Below, one piece after another: positions 1-5,866 of a stretch of DNA of 7,402 nt. Position 1 is the stretch's first letter, and each line of letters opens with the position of its first letter. Below the pieces are notes generated by a model. It was not told where the DNA came from, searched no databases, and worked only from the letters and a program-made list of their open reading frames with translations. Source of the stretch: Thermoplasmata archaeon (GTDB lineage Bacteria > Actinomycetota > Acidimicrobiia > Acidimicrobiales > Acidimicrobiaceae); assembly GCA_021836665.1 (NCBI GenBank), contig JAKBHQ010000340.1:1-7402 (forward strand), read 5' to 3'. A program made the translations under genes and the position numbers.

Positions 1-256
1 CTCCGGCTCGCCGTGGGAGTAGAAGATTGGCCCCCGTATCACTCACAACGTTGTCTACGACACGCCCGTGATCAGGAAATTCTCGAATCTTCGTGACAGC
101 AACTCAGAGCCCGCCTCCGGCTCGCCGTGGGAGTAGAAGATTTGCCCCCGTATCACTCACAACGTCGTCTACGACACGCCCGTGATTAGGAAATTCTCGA
201 ATCTTCGTGACAGCAACTCAGAGCCGACCTCCGGCTCGCCGTGGGAGTAGAAGATT
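1..256. repeat. Left arm of 114-bp hairpin repeat array (R/S modules)
   Basis: The array has a 114-bp period that splits into two 57-bp modules. R runs from AATCTTC to GAAGATT; full copies lie at 86-142 and 200-256, and the 3' half of another is at 1-28. S lies between them at 29-85 and 143-199. R folds as a nested hairpin: AATCTTC/GAAGATT (7 bp), ACTC/GAGT (4 bp), then GAGCC/GGCTC (5 bp) around a 7-nt loop. The only R variation seen, CG to GA, falls in that loop. S contains ATCAC/GTGAT (38-42 with 68-72 in the first copy). The S copies are nearly identical, so this is not CRISPR. The array runs off the left edge of the window. Confidence 0.9.
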
Positions 257-289
257 GAGTGGCGGGCAACAAACAGAGGTCGAGACTAG

Positions 290-460
290 CGCCATGCAGT
301 TGAATCTGCAATAATTAGAGATGTCCTACTCGGTTAGACACCGGTATATCTGTAGTGCCGATGAGCCTGTGTGACAGCATGGTGGTGGAGGGCACCACGA
401 GAACCGTGGATTGTTGCCGTAGAGCACGAGTGCCAGACTTCTGATTTTACCTCGCCCTCC
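290..460 (+). ncRNA. Candidate IS110 bridge RNA region
   Basis: In IS110-group elements the non-coding DNA upstream of the transposase encodes a structured guide RNA with target- and donor-binding loops. The matching region here contains a 5' stem TGCAG/CTGCA (295-299 with 306-310), a perfect GTGGTG/CACCAC hairpin with a 5-nt loop (382-387 with 393-398), and a competing CCACG/CGTGG pairing (395-399 with 405-409). The block GTGACAGCA at 371-379 also occurs in every full R module flanking the element. RNA limits, promoter and guide segments cannot be fixed by eye, and no long open frame explains the region. The position is supported by family knowledge; the exact coordinates are approximate. 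Confidence 0.45.
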
Positions 461-507
461 CTGAGTTGGACACCAGAAACAGTGAACCAAAAAAGGAAGG
501 AAGGACT

Positions 508-1752
508 ATGGATATTGTTCACACTCGATGCGCTGGTCTTGATATCTCAAAGCGAGACGTCAAAGTCTGTGTGAGAATTCAAGAAGCGAACCGAACGAAA
601 GTTGATGCGACGGTGACCACGTGGGGCGCGATGACCAATCAGATTTTGACGTTGCGCGATCACCTCATTGAACAGAGGGTCACCCTGGTCGTGATGGAAG
701 CCACCGGTGACTTTTGGAAACCTTTTTACTTCCTACTTGAAGACGGTCCGTTCGAGATCATGCTCGTGAACCCACGACACGTCAAGAACCTGCCTGGTCG
801 AAAGACCGATGTCGCTGACGCTAGATGGCTCGCAGACCTAGGCGCCCATGGACTGGTGCGTGGTTCATTCGTGCCCCCAGAGCCAATTCGAAAGCTTCGT
901 GACTTCACACGTATGCGTACTGCAATCGTACACGCTAGGTCCCAAGAGATCCAACGGCTCGAGAAGCTTCTCGAAGACCCGGGCATCAAACTCTCCTCGG
1001 TAGCGACCGATATCACCGGCGTCTCGAGCCGAGCCATACTCGAAGCGCTGGTGGCGGGTGAACGTGACCCTAACGTCTTGGCCGATTTAGCCAAACGTCG
1101 ACTGCGTTCTAAGATCCCCGAACTCACCGAAGCTCTGACTGGTCGCTTCAACGATCACCACGCGGTAATGGTCAGGCTCTACTTGAACCTGATTGACGAA
1201 CACACCCGCACTATCGAAGAGCTCACTACACACATCGAAGAGGCAATCGAACCTTTTCGATGCGCCCGGGATCTGATAGTGACGATCCCGGGTATATCAA
1301 CGACAGTTGCTGACGTCATCATCGCTGAGACCGGGGCCGACATGAGCCGGTTTCCAACGCCTGGACACCTAGCGTCGTGGGCCGGGACGGTTCCTGGGTC
1401 CAATGAATCTGCTGGCAGGGTAAAGTCCACCCACACTCGTCCAGGCAATCCCTATCTAAAGCGCGCACTCGGTGTTGCCGCTCTATCAGCGTCACGGTCC
1501 AAGGACACGTACTATTCGGCTAAGTATCGTCGCTTGGCTGGGCGTCGAGGACCCATCAAAGCTGTCGTCGCTATCGAGCACGCCATGCTCGTTGCTATTT
1601 GGAACATGCTCCAAACGGGTGAAACCTATAGCGACCCTGGCAGCAACTACTTCACCAATCGCGACCCCGAAAAGGCCAAGAACCGTGCACTCAACCAACT
1701 CCGCGACTTGGGTTACTTAGTCACTATTGAGGCTAAACCTGACGCCGCATAA
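508..1752 (+). CDS. IS110-family DEDD transposase (bridge-RNA-guided recombinase)
   Basis: This 414-aa protein would cut and rejoin donor and target DNA as directed by the element's own RNA. The N-terminal RuvC-like DEDD domain shows D12 in GLDIS, E64 in VMEATGD, and D101 and D104 in KTDVADARWLADL. A middle helical region (about 130-250) is followed by the C-terminal Transposase_20 domain, with a helix-hairpin-helix-like IPGISTTVADVIIAETG (260-276) and GTVPGSNESAG (293-303). Ser301 in ESAG is the likely nucleophile, by analogy with the family. The ATG at 508 is preferred over an in-frame start at 466 because AAGGAAGGAAGG lies just upstream and the protein then begins close to the conserved LDIS motif, as is usual in the family. 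All four acidic residues and the serine motif are present, with no frameshift. Confidence 0.93.
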   Translation: MDIVHTRCAGLDISKRDVKVCVRIQEANRTKVDATVTTWGAMTNQILTLRDHLIEQRVTLVVMEATGDFWKPFYFLLEDGPFEIMLVNPRHVKNLPGRKTDVADARWLADLGAHGLVRGSFVPPEPIRKLRDFTRMRTAIVHARSQEIQRLEKLLEDPGIKLSSVATDITGVSSRAILEALVAGERDPNVLADLAKRRLRSKIPELTEALTGRFNDHHAVMVRLYLNLIDEHTRTIEELTTHIEEAIEPFRCARDLIVTIPGISTTVADVIIAETGADMSRFPTPGHLASWAGTVPGSNESAGRVKSTHTRPGNPYLKRALGVAALSASRSKDTYYSAKYRRLAGRRGPIKAVVAIEHAMLVAIWNMLQTGETYSDPGSNYFTNRDPEKAKNRALNQLRDLGYLVTIEAKPDAA

Positions 1753-1778
1753 GCCGTTCTCGAACAAAGTCTGGCTTA
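1750..1778. repeat. Inverted repeat in IS110 right end
   Basis: TAAGCC (1750-1755) pairs perfectly with GGCTTA (1773-1778) and overlaps the transposase stop codon. A small GTT/AAC pairing (1756-1758 with 1763-1765) can nest inside. It may stop read-through or mark the subterminal end. There is no T run, so it is not a clear intrinsic terminator. Confidence 0.4.
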
Positions 1779-1787
1779 AAGAATCAC

Positions 1788-2139
1788 AATCTTCGTGACA
1801 GCAACTCAGAGCCCGCCTCCGGCTCGCCGTGGGAGTAGAAGATTGGCCCCCGTATCACTTACAACGTCGTCTACGACACGCCCGTGATTAGGAAATTCTC
1901 GAATCTTCGTGACAGCAACTCAGAGCCCGCCTCCGGCTCGCCGTGGGAGTAGAAGATTGGCCCCCGTATCGCTCACAACGTCGTCTACTACACGCCCGTG
2001 ATCAGGAAATTCTCGAATCTTCGTGACAGCAACTCAGAGCCGACCTCCGGCTCGCCGTGGGAGTAGAAGATTTGCCCCCGTATCACTCACAACGTTGGCT
2101 ACGACACGCCCGTGATTAGGAAATTCTCGAATCTTCGTG
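1788..2139. repeat. Right arm of 114-bp hairpin repeat array
   Basis: R modules lie at 1788-1844, 1902-1958 and 2016-2072. S modules lie at 1845-1901, 1959-2015 and 2073-2129. A final R stops after AATCTTCGTG (2130-2139). R at 2016 carries the same loop variant (GA for CG) as R at 200. In S at 1959 the arm reads ATCGC instead of ATCAC, which still pairs with GTGAT through a G-T wobble. After 2139 the spaced matches CAG and ACTCA hint at a decayed continuation of R. The modules keep the same orientation on both sides of the IS. Confidence 0.9.
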
Positions 2140-2504
2140 CCAGATGACTCACTCTGTCGAATTTATCTGTGTATGAACCTTCAATGATTTAACAAGTAAG
2201 TTATCCTCTCGGAAGGGGTCCACTGCGTGATGCCGGCAAGAAGCACCTCAACGTTATCTCACCAGAGCCGAGCCAGGCTTATATTGCCGAGTCTCGTCTT
2301 GTTTGCCAGAGAAGTGAACATACAGGCGATTGAGTTCATCGCCATCCCTCATAGTCCACTCATTTGAATCGAGAGTTAACCAGTCCGTCCCTTCCGGTCA
2401 ACCTAGGTGCCGGAAGACCCAATTCTAATATCGAGCACATCTCCATTCTCAGATATCGGAATATCTAAGCATCTAGTTATGTTAGAAATATTGAAGGAGG
2501 ACAA
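2140..2504. other. Gene-poor interval between repeat array and ArsR operon
   Basis: No convincing gene is present. The longest open frame noticed is 45 codons (2230-2367, MPARSTSTLS...), which has a GGAAGGGG stretch upstream but no recognisable motif. The 3' part holds the candidate operator at 2451-2466 and the ArsR ribosome-binding site AAGGAGG at 2494-2500. The first bases after 2139 may be a degraded R module. Confidence 0.5.
2451..2466. promoter_or_regulatory. Candidate ArsR-family operator
   Basis: AGATAT and ATATCT form a perfect inverted repeat with a 4-nt spacer, 38 bp upstream of the regulator's start codon. ArsR-family repressors usually bind AT-rich dyads overlapping their own promoter, so autoregulation is plausible. 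I could not place convincing -35 and -10 boxes. Confidence 0.4.
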
Positions 2505-2858
2505 ATGACAGTAATGACTACCGAGAGCGAAGCCAGGCTTTCCGACAGGGTGAGTGATCCCCCGATAGACCTCGGCGAGGCTACCGAGCTCGCCGAGGTC
2601 TTCCAGGCACTCGGGGATCCCACTCGACTACGAATCCTCTCAGTGCTCGACACCGCCTGTGTATCAGTGGGTGTCATCGCAGAAGCCACCGGTCTGCGCC
2701 AACCAGCAGTCTCCCATCACCTGCGAGTGCTTCGTGACCGTGGGCTGGTTCGCCCCGAGCGCAGAGGCGCTTACATCTACTACTGTGCCTCGAGCGAGGC
2801 ACTTCGTACCGCCATCGAAGCGGCGCGCACACTGCTCGATAACCGGAGCCCACGATGA
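2505..2858 (+). CDS. ArsR/SmtB-family winged-helix transcriptional regulator
   Basis: This 117-aa protein has the ArsR core: FQALGDPTRLRILSVL (33-48), then a winged helix-turn-helix with recognition helix QPAVSHHLRVLRDRGLV (66-82) and wing RPERRGAYIYY (83-93). Family members are dimeric repressors released by metals, metalloids or other ligands. The alpha-3 position that reads CVC in classical ArsR reads CVS here (Cys52), and the only other cysteine is Cys94. The sensing site is therefore not the standard three-Cys arsenic site and the ligand is unknown. AAGGAGG ends 4 nt before the ATG at 2505; an in-frame ATG at 2514 is an alternative. The stop overlaps the next start (ATGA), so the two are probably translationally coupled. 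Confidence 0.9.
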   Translation: MTVMTTESEARLSDRVSDPPIDLGEATELAEVFQALGDPTRLRILSVLDTACVSVGVIAEATGLRQPAVSHHLRVLRDRGLVRPERRGAYIYYCASSEALRTAIEAARTLLDNRSPR

Positions 2859-3226
2859 AAGCCACCCGGCTCTACTGCCAAGGCGCCTGCGCGGCTTGCT
2901 CGACGCTTGCTCGCTCGCTCACCGATGCTGGGGTGAACCTTGAGATCTACGACGTAGTTATCGACCCTCATGCCTATGACACGGTAATCTCCCTAGGATA
3001 CCGCTCCTTGCCTGTGCTCGTTAGCCCCGAGGGAATCTCTGCAGTAGGTGCCAGCACCAGTGAGCTGGCCCACCGGCTCACATCACAAGCCAAGGCGCCC
3101 GCTGAGACCAACCTTGACTCCGAAACCCAGGTTCTTACAGATAAAAACGGTAAGGGTCAGCACGCCCACGATCTAGTGTCCGAGGTGTATTGGCCGGAAG
3201 TCATAAGTAGAAAGGATAAGTCATGA
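2855..3226 (+). CDS. NrdH/glutaredoxin-like CxxC protein
   Basis: This 123-aa protein has a short thioredoxin-fold domain. Its beta-1 strand runs into LYCQGACAAC, with the redox pair Cys12-Cys15 and an extra Cys8. IYDVVIDPHAYDTVISLGYRSLPVLV (31-56) resembles NrdH and glutaredoxins, with Pro53 as the likely cis-proline. Such proteins reduce disulfides or supply electrons to reductases. No ribonucleotide reductase is nearby, and the regulator upstream suggests a stress-related partner instead. Residues 75-123 form a polar, probably flexible tail (QAKAPAETNLDSE, then HAHDLVSEVYWPEV) not typical of NrdH. Both ends overlap the neighbouring genes by 4 bp. Exact substrate unknown. Confidence 0.75.
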   Translation: MKATRLYCQGACAACSTLARSLTDAGVNLEIYDVVIDPHAYDTVISLGYRSLPVLVSPEGISAVGASTSELAHRLTSQAKAPAETNLDSETQVLTDKNGKGQHAHDLVSEVYWPEVISRKDKS

Positions 3227-3561
3227 TGCCTACAGAATGGAACTTCTTTCCCTGGCCAGTGCTGTTCGTAATACCGATGATAGCCATGGTCGCATTGACA
3301 GCGGTCCGGCTATCCCACCACAGAGGAGCCACGGGTTCTGGATGCAGGCTAGTCGCACCGGCAGATGCTACGGCCAACGTGGTCACGCCTCCGCCGGTCG
3401 AGGATCCAGTGGTGGTACTTCGGGAGCGCTTCGCTCGGGGGGAGATTGACCTCCCTGAATTCGAGACCCGCCTGGACGACTTGTTGCGTACCGATCCCGG
3501 CGAGTCCACCTCTTGGCAGGACCTACCCACCAGGTCCATGCCACCGCGGAGCACCAAATGA
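3223..3561 (+). CDS. Small single-span membrane protein with SHOCT domain
   Basis: This 112-aa protein has one predicted membrane helix near the N-terminus (WPVLFVIPMIAMVALTAVRL, 11-30). A low-complexity linker follows, and then a SHOCT motif: DPVVVLRERFARGEIDLPEFETRLDDLL (61-88). SHOCT is a short helical C-terminal domain found in many small membrane proteins and is thought to mediate oligomerisation or protein contact; no enzymatic role is implied. The start is one of two tandem ATGs (3223 or 3226), and the 3223 ATG overlaps the upstream stop. AAAGGA at 3211 is a plausible ribosome-binding site. A membrane anchor or assembly partner for the adjacent redoxin or methyltransferase is possible but unproven. 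Confidence 0.75.
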   Translation: MMPTEWNFFPWPVLFVIPMIAMVALTAVRLSHHRGATGSGCRLVAPADATANVVTPPPVEDPVVVLRERFARGEIDLPEFETRLDDLLRTDPGESTSWQDLPTRSMPPRSTK

Positions 3562-4235
3562 GCCCCGAGTCCATCACTCCTGACTCCGACAAGCTCATCG
3601 CAGGCCAGCACCAGCACTGGGAGACAACCCTCCAGGCGAATCCGCAGATGTATGGAACCGAACCGAGCGAGGCAGGTCGCTACGCTGTAAGCCGTTTTAC
3701 AGCCGACAATCTAAGCCAGGTACTTGAGCTTGGCGCAGGCCAGGGACGCGATACCTTCGGCCTACTTAGCGCAGGTTTTGAGGTCACCGCACTCGACTAC
3801 ACTTTCGGGACGCTGGCGGATATCCTCGACCGCGCCACCGATACGAGTCTCGCTGAGCACCTCACGACGCTTACCCATGACGTCCGCCATCCACTACCAT
3901 TTGCTGACGCAAGCTTCGACGCCTGCTACTCGCACATGCTCTTCTGTATGGCCCTCAAAAGTGACCAGCTCGCAGCCCTCGCCGGCGAGGTCCATCGGGT
4001 TCTGCGCCCAGGTGGGTTGTGCATCTACACAGTGCGCCATGTCGGAGACGCCCATTACGGTACCGGACTTGACCTAGGTGACAACCTGTATGAGAACGGC
4101 GGGTTTGTTGTTCACTTCTTCAACCGCCTACTCGTTGACCGGCTCGCAGAAGGCTTCGAGCTCGAAGATATAACCGCCTTTGAAGAGGGCGGTCTTCCTA
4201 GGCGCCTCTGGCGCATCTCGATGTACCGGCCATGA
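3558..4235 (+). CDS. Class I SAM-dependent methyltransferase
   Basis: This 225-aa protein has a Rossmann-type methyltransferase core. Motif I is VLELGAGQGRD (55-65), the acidic end of beta-2 is D80 in VTALD, a motif II-like HDVRHPLPFADASFDACYS spans 107-125, and LRPGG (149-153) follows. The C-terminal half has a distinctive stretch, YTVRHVGDAHYGTG, then YENGGFVVHFFNR and EEGGLPRRLWR. Cysteines at 123, 130 and 155 do not form an obvious ArsM triad, so arsenite methylation is not established. Tellurite, thiol or another small acceptor is equally possible. The ATG at 3558 overlaps the upstream stop (ATGA), repeating the operon's pattern, which makes it better than an in-frame TTG at 3513 that would overlap the SHOCT gene by 49 bp. 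Confidence 0.85.
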   Translation: MSPESITPDSDKLIAGQHQHWETTLQANPQMYGTEPSEAGRYAVSRFTADNLSQVLELGAGQGRDTFGLLSAGFEVTALDYTFGTLADILDRATDTSLAEHLTTLTHDVRHPLPFADASFDACYSHMLFCMALKSDQLAALAGEVHRVLRPGGLCIYTVRHVGDAHYGTGLDLGDNLYENGGFVVHFFNRLLVDRLAEGFELEDITAFEEGGLPRRLWRISMYRP

Positions 4236-4346
4236 CCAACCCCCTCACAATTACTTGACTACCAATACCATCTACCTAGCCGCAAAGCTGCTTGCGAACC
4301 ACCTACTTATCCACCGAGCCTTTACAACCCAACCAGAAAGAAGACC

Positions 4347-4655
4347 ATGACCAACACTAACGACAACAACCCGACTACCGTAGAGCTGACCGAGCCACGA
4401 GCACTCGCCATCAGCAAGGGTGTCGATCTGCTTCTCCCCGCTGCAACGCCACGCGATGTCCTCGATATATTTGTCGCCTCCTGCAACATAGGCCAATGCG
4501 ACTGCGATACTACCTTCGTATCCAAAATTGAAGGTGTCGAACTGTTCGAAGAGCCCGGCTACCTACGGGTCCAGATCACCGGTTCAGTTACCCCCGAGGA
4601 GGTCCTTGCCGAGATGCTCGCCTCCGCTCCGGAGCTCGACTTGCCGCCCACGTAA
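4347..4655 (+). CDS. Unrecognised small protein with CNIGQCDCD motif
   Basis: This is a 102-aa soluble, acidic protein that I do not recognise. The N-terminus is rich in Asn and Thr. Residues 33-61 contain ATPRDVLDIFVASCNIGQCDCDTTFVSKI, with a Cys46-x4-Cys51-x-Cys53 cluster that could bind a metal or metalloid or act in redox chemistry. The C-terminal half (ELFEEPGYLRVQITGSVTPEEVLAEML) looks like a compact alpha/beta fold. AAAGAAG just upstream of the ATG is a weak ribosome-binding site. It lies 111 bp after the methyltransferase in the same direction, with no terminator visible between them, so it may belong to the same transcript. Coding is supported by uninterrupted length and the conserved-looking Cys cluster, not by a family match. 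Confidence 0.65.
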   Translation: MTNTNDNNPTTVELTEPRALAISKGVDLLLPAATPRDVLDIFVASCNIGQCDCDTTFVSKIEGVELFEEPGYLRVQITGSVTPEEVLAEMLASAPELDLPPT

Positions 4656-4933
4656 TGACTTCTGTTAGACAATTAGAGTCTCGGCTTGAAGCTGCGTAAC
4701 CGAGTTGCCAAACAGCCTCACTCGTTGGACTATATACGGTAGTGAGTTCGACTATGGCGTCTTGCTCCACAGCTCCGTCAGCTGGTAAAGGGATCTCGGA
4801 ATAGGTGGTAAAGAATTACTGGAATACTCAGTTACCAACCGTGATCGCCTTAGACCACGGTGTCATAGCTAACCGCTATACTACTAGCGGCCGTACGTCC
4901 CAGAGATCACACTATATCCCGAGGAGAGGATCG
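4656..4933 (+). promoter_or_regulatory. Structured leader upstream of UPF0126/TRIC-like gene
   Basis: No gene is supported here; a 14-codon frame starting at 4655 is probably chance. Three perfect 6-bp inverted repeats follow each other closely: TGGTAA/TTACCA (4806-4811 with 4832-4837), ACCGTG/CACGGT (4838-4843 with 4856-4861) and CCGCTA/TAGCGG (4873-4878 with 4885-4890). A second TGGTAAAG at 4783-4790 could compete for the same TTACCA arm. Upstream, CTCACT/AGTGAG (4717-4722 with 4741-4746) brackets TATATA at 4731. The array of hairpins before a strong ribosome-binding site suggests an RNA control element. No known riboswitch signature was recognised. Confidence 0.35.
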
Positions 4934-5581
4934 ATGACCGATACTAGCCAACAGCTTCAACTCATTCTCGAACTCTCGGGAACCTTTGTCTTTGGACTCA
5001 ACGGAGCGCTCACAGCGATGGACACGGAACATCTCGATATCGTTGGAGTAGTCGTCCTCGCAATGACGACCGCACTCGGAGGCGGCATCATTCGAGACGT
5101 CTTGATCGGAACCTTTCCTCCGTCCGCTTTTCGCGACTGGCGCTATCTTGCCGTAGCCGGAGGGGCTGGGTTTCTCGCTTTCGCTGCACGCCAAGTATGG
5201 GTTCGCCTCGGACGCCTTATCAACGTCTTCGATGCCGCGGGACTTGGCCTGTTCTGTGTCGCCGGAACAACGACGGCTTTCGCAGCTCACCTGGGCCCCG
5301 TCCAATCTGCGTTGCTCGGTACCATTACGGGAGTTGGTGGTGGCACCCTTCGCGACATCGCTATTAGGATAGTACCGACCGTCTTCTCGAGCGGACTCTA
5401 TGCCATACCGGCCGCTGCAGGCTCTACTCTCACAGCAATCGCCCTCGAACTCCATTTTTATAGCGGAGTGCTTGCCATCGTCGCTGCCTTAATCTGCTTT
5501 GGCATTCGAATATTAGGCGTACATCTCAACCTTAGCCTACCCACCTCTCGTCCTAGCAGGCCTAACTCTGAACCTTTCTGA
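4934..5581 (+). CDS. UPF0126/TRIC-like integral membrane protein
   Basis: This 215-aa, highly hydrophobic protein appears to have about seven membrane segments in two related halves. Each half contains the family signature: LGGGIIRDVLIGTFPP (48-63) and GVGGGTLRDIAIRIVP (133-148). Prokaryotic members include trimeric potassium-permeable channels, and the Pfam family is also called a putative glycine transporter, so the transported substrate is not settled. The start at 4934 is chosen because GAGGAGAGG (4921-4929) lies just upstream and the protein then begins directly before the first helix. A GTG at 4805 would add 43 polar residues encoded by the structured leader. The polar C-terminus (SLPTSRPSRPNSEPF) is probably cytoplasmic. 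It seems unrelated in function to the ArsR operon. Confidence 0.87.
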   Translation: MTDTSQQLQLILELSGTFVFGLNGALTAMDTEHLDIVGVVVLAMTTALGGGIIRDVLIGTFPPSAFRDWRYLAVAGGAGFLAFAARQVWVRLGRLINVFDAAGLGLFCVAGTTTAFAAHLGPVQSALLGTITGVGGGTLRDIAIRIVPTVFSSGLYAIPAAAGSTLTAIALELHFYSGVLAIVAALICFGIRILGVHLNLSLPTSRPSRPNSEPF

Positions 5582-5834
5582 TCTACTTTACGAAGATTGC
5601 CGCTTTATGCAACTCGGTTATGGGCTCAGGAGTGACGCTGTAGGCCATGCTGCACAGTTGGTCGGACCTAGAACGCTTCACTTTATTGGGATTCCGCAGG
5701 CATAGAAGTCGTAGCTGCGGCCGCTATCGGTCGTCGTGCCGATCTAGAGCATGTTTCAAATGGCCATCAATGGCACGCTCAATGTCAACGACTGGCTTGA
5801 TCGGCGAAAACAGCCACGTAAACAGCGAGGTTTT

Positions 5835-5866
5835 TTGACCCACACCAGTCGTTTTAAATTGACCCA
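5835..5866. repeat. Paired TTGACCCA repeats, possible IS21-family end remnant
   Basis: TTGACCCA occurs at 5835-5842 and 5859-5866, 24 bp apart, with ACCAGTCGTTTTAAA between. On the minus strand this reads TGGGTCAA twice. IS21-family ends often carry multiple spaced copies of a GGGTCAA-containing repeat. No istA or istB homology was recognised around it, so this would be only an end fragment. Confidence 0.3.

Larger units (their letters stand above)
257..1787 (+). mobile_element. IS110-family insertion sequence, apparently intact
   Basis: This segment of about 1.53 kb lies between a complete R module ending at 256 and a complete R module starting at 1788. It carries one gene, an IS110-type DEDD transposase. 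The 251-bp 5' non-coding region and the 35-bp 3' end match the IS110 group, in which the bridge RNA lies upstream of the gene, rather than the IS1111 group, in which it lies downstream. No terminal inverted repeats and no obvious target duplication are visible, as expected for the family. The ends are inferred from where array identity breaks and could be off by a few bases. The gene is undamaged, so the element may be active. Confidence 0.82.

Noticed and set aside
1..2139. CRISPR array
   Set aside because: Both 57-bp modules are nearly identical from copy to copy. There are no unique spacers and no cas genes.
1..2139. Integron attC array
   Set aside because: The hairpin R modules and an IS110 insertion suggested it, but no RYYYAAC/GTTRRRY core pairs and no cassette ORFs lie between the repeats.
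2230..2367. 45-aa ORF in the array-ArsR interval
   Set aside because: It has a purine-rich stretch upstream but no motif, it is short, and it has no operon context.
3558..4235. Arsenite methyltransferase (arsM)
   Set aside because: The ArsR neighbour suggests it, but the conserved cysteine arrangement of ArsM is not apparent, so only the general methyltransferase call is kept.
4655..4699. 14-codon ORF overlapping the stop of the small Cys protein
   Set aside because: It is too short, with no ribosome-binding site or recognisable product. The TAATG overlap is likely chance.
4783..4933. Glycine riboswitch upstream of the UPF0126 gene
   Set aside because: The conserved aptamer core words are absent. 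GGAGAGG near 4923 is better read as the ribosome-binding site.
4907..5455. Long minus-strand frame opposite the UPF0126/TRIC-like gene
   Set aside because: Its composition is low in hydrophobic order, it has no domain, and it lies entirely antisense to a clearly coding membrane protein.
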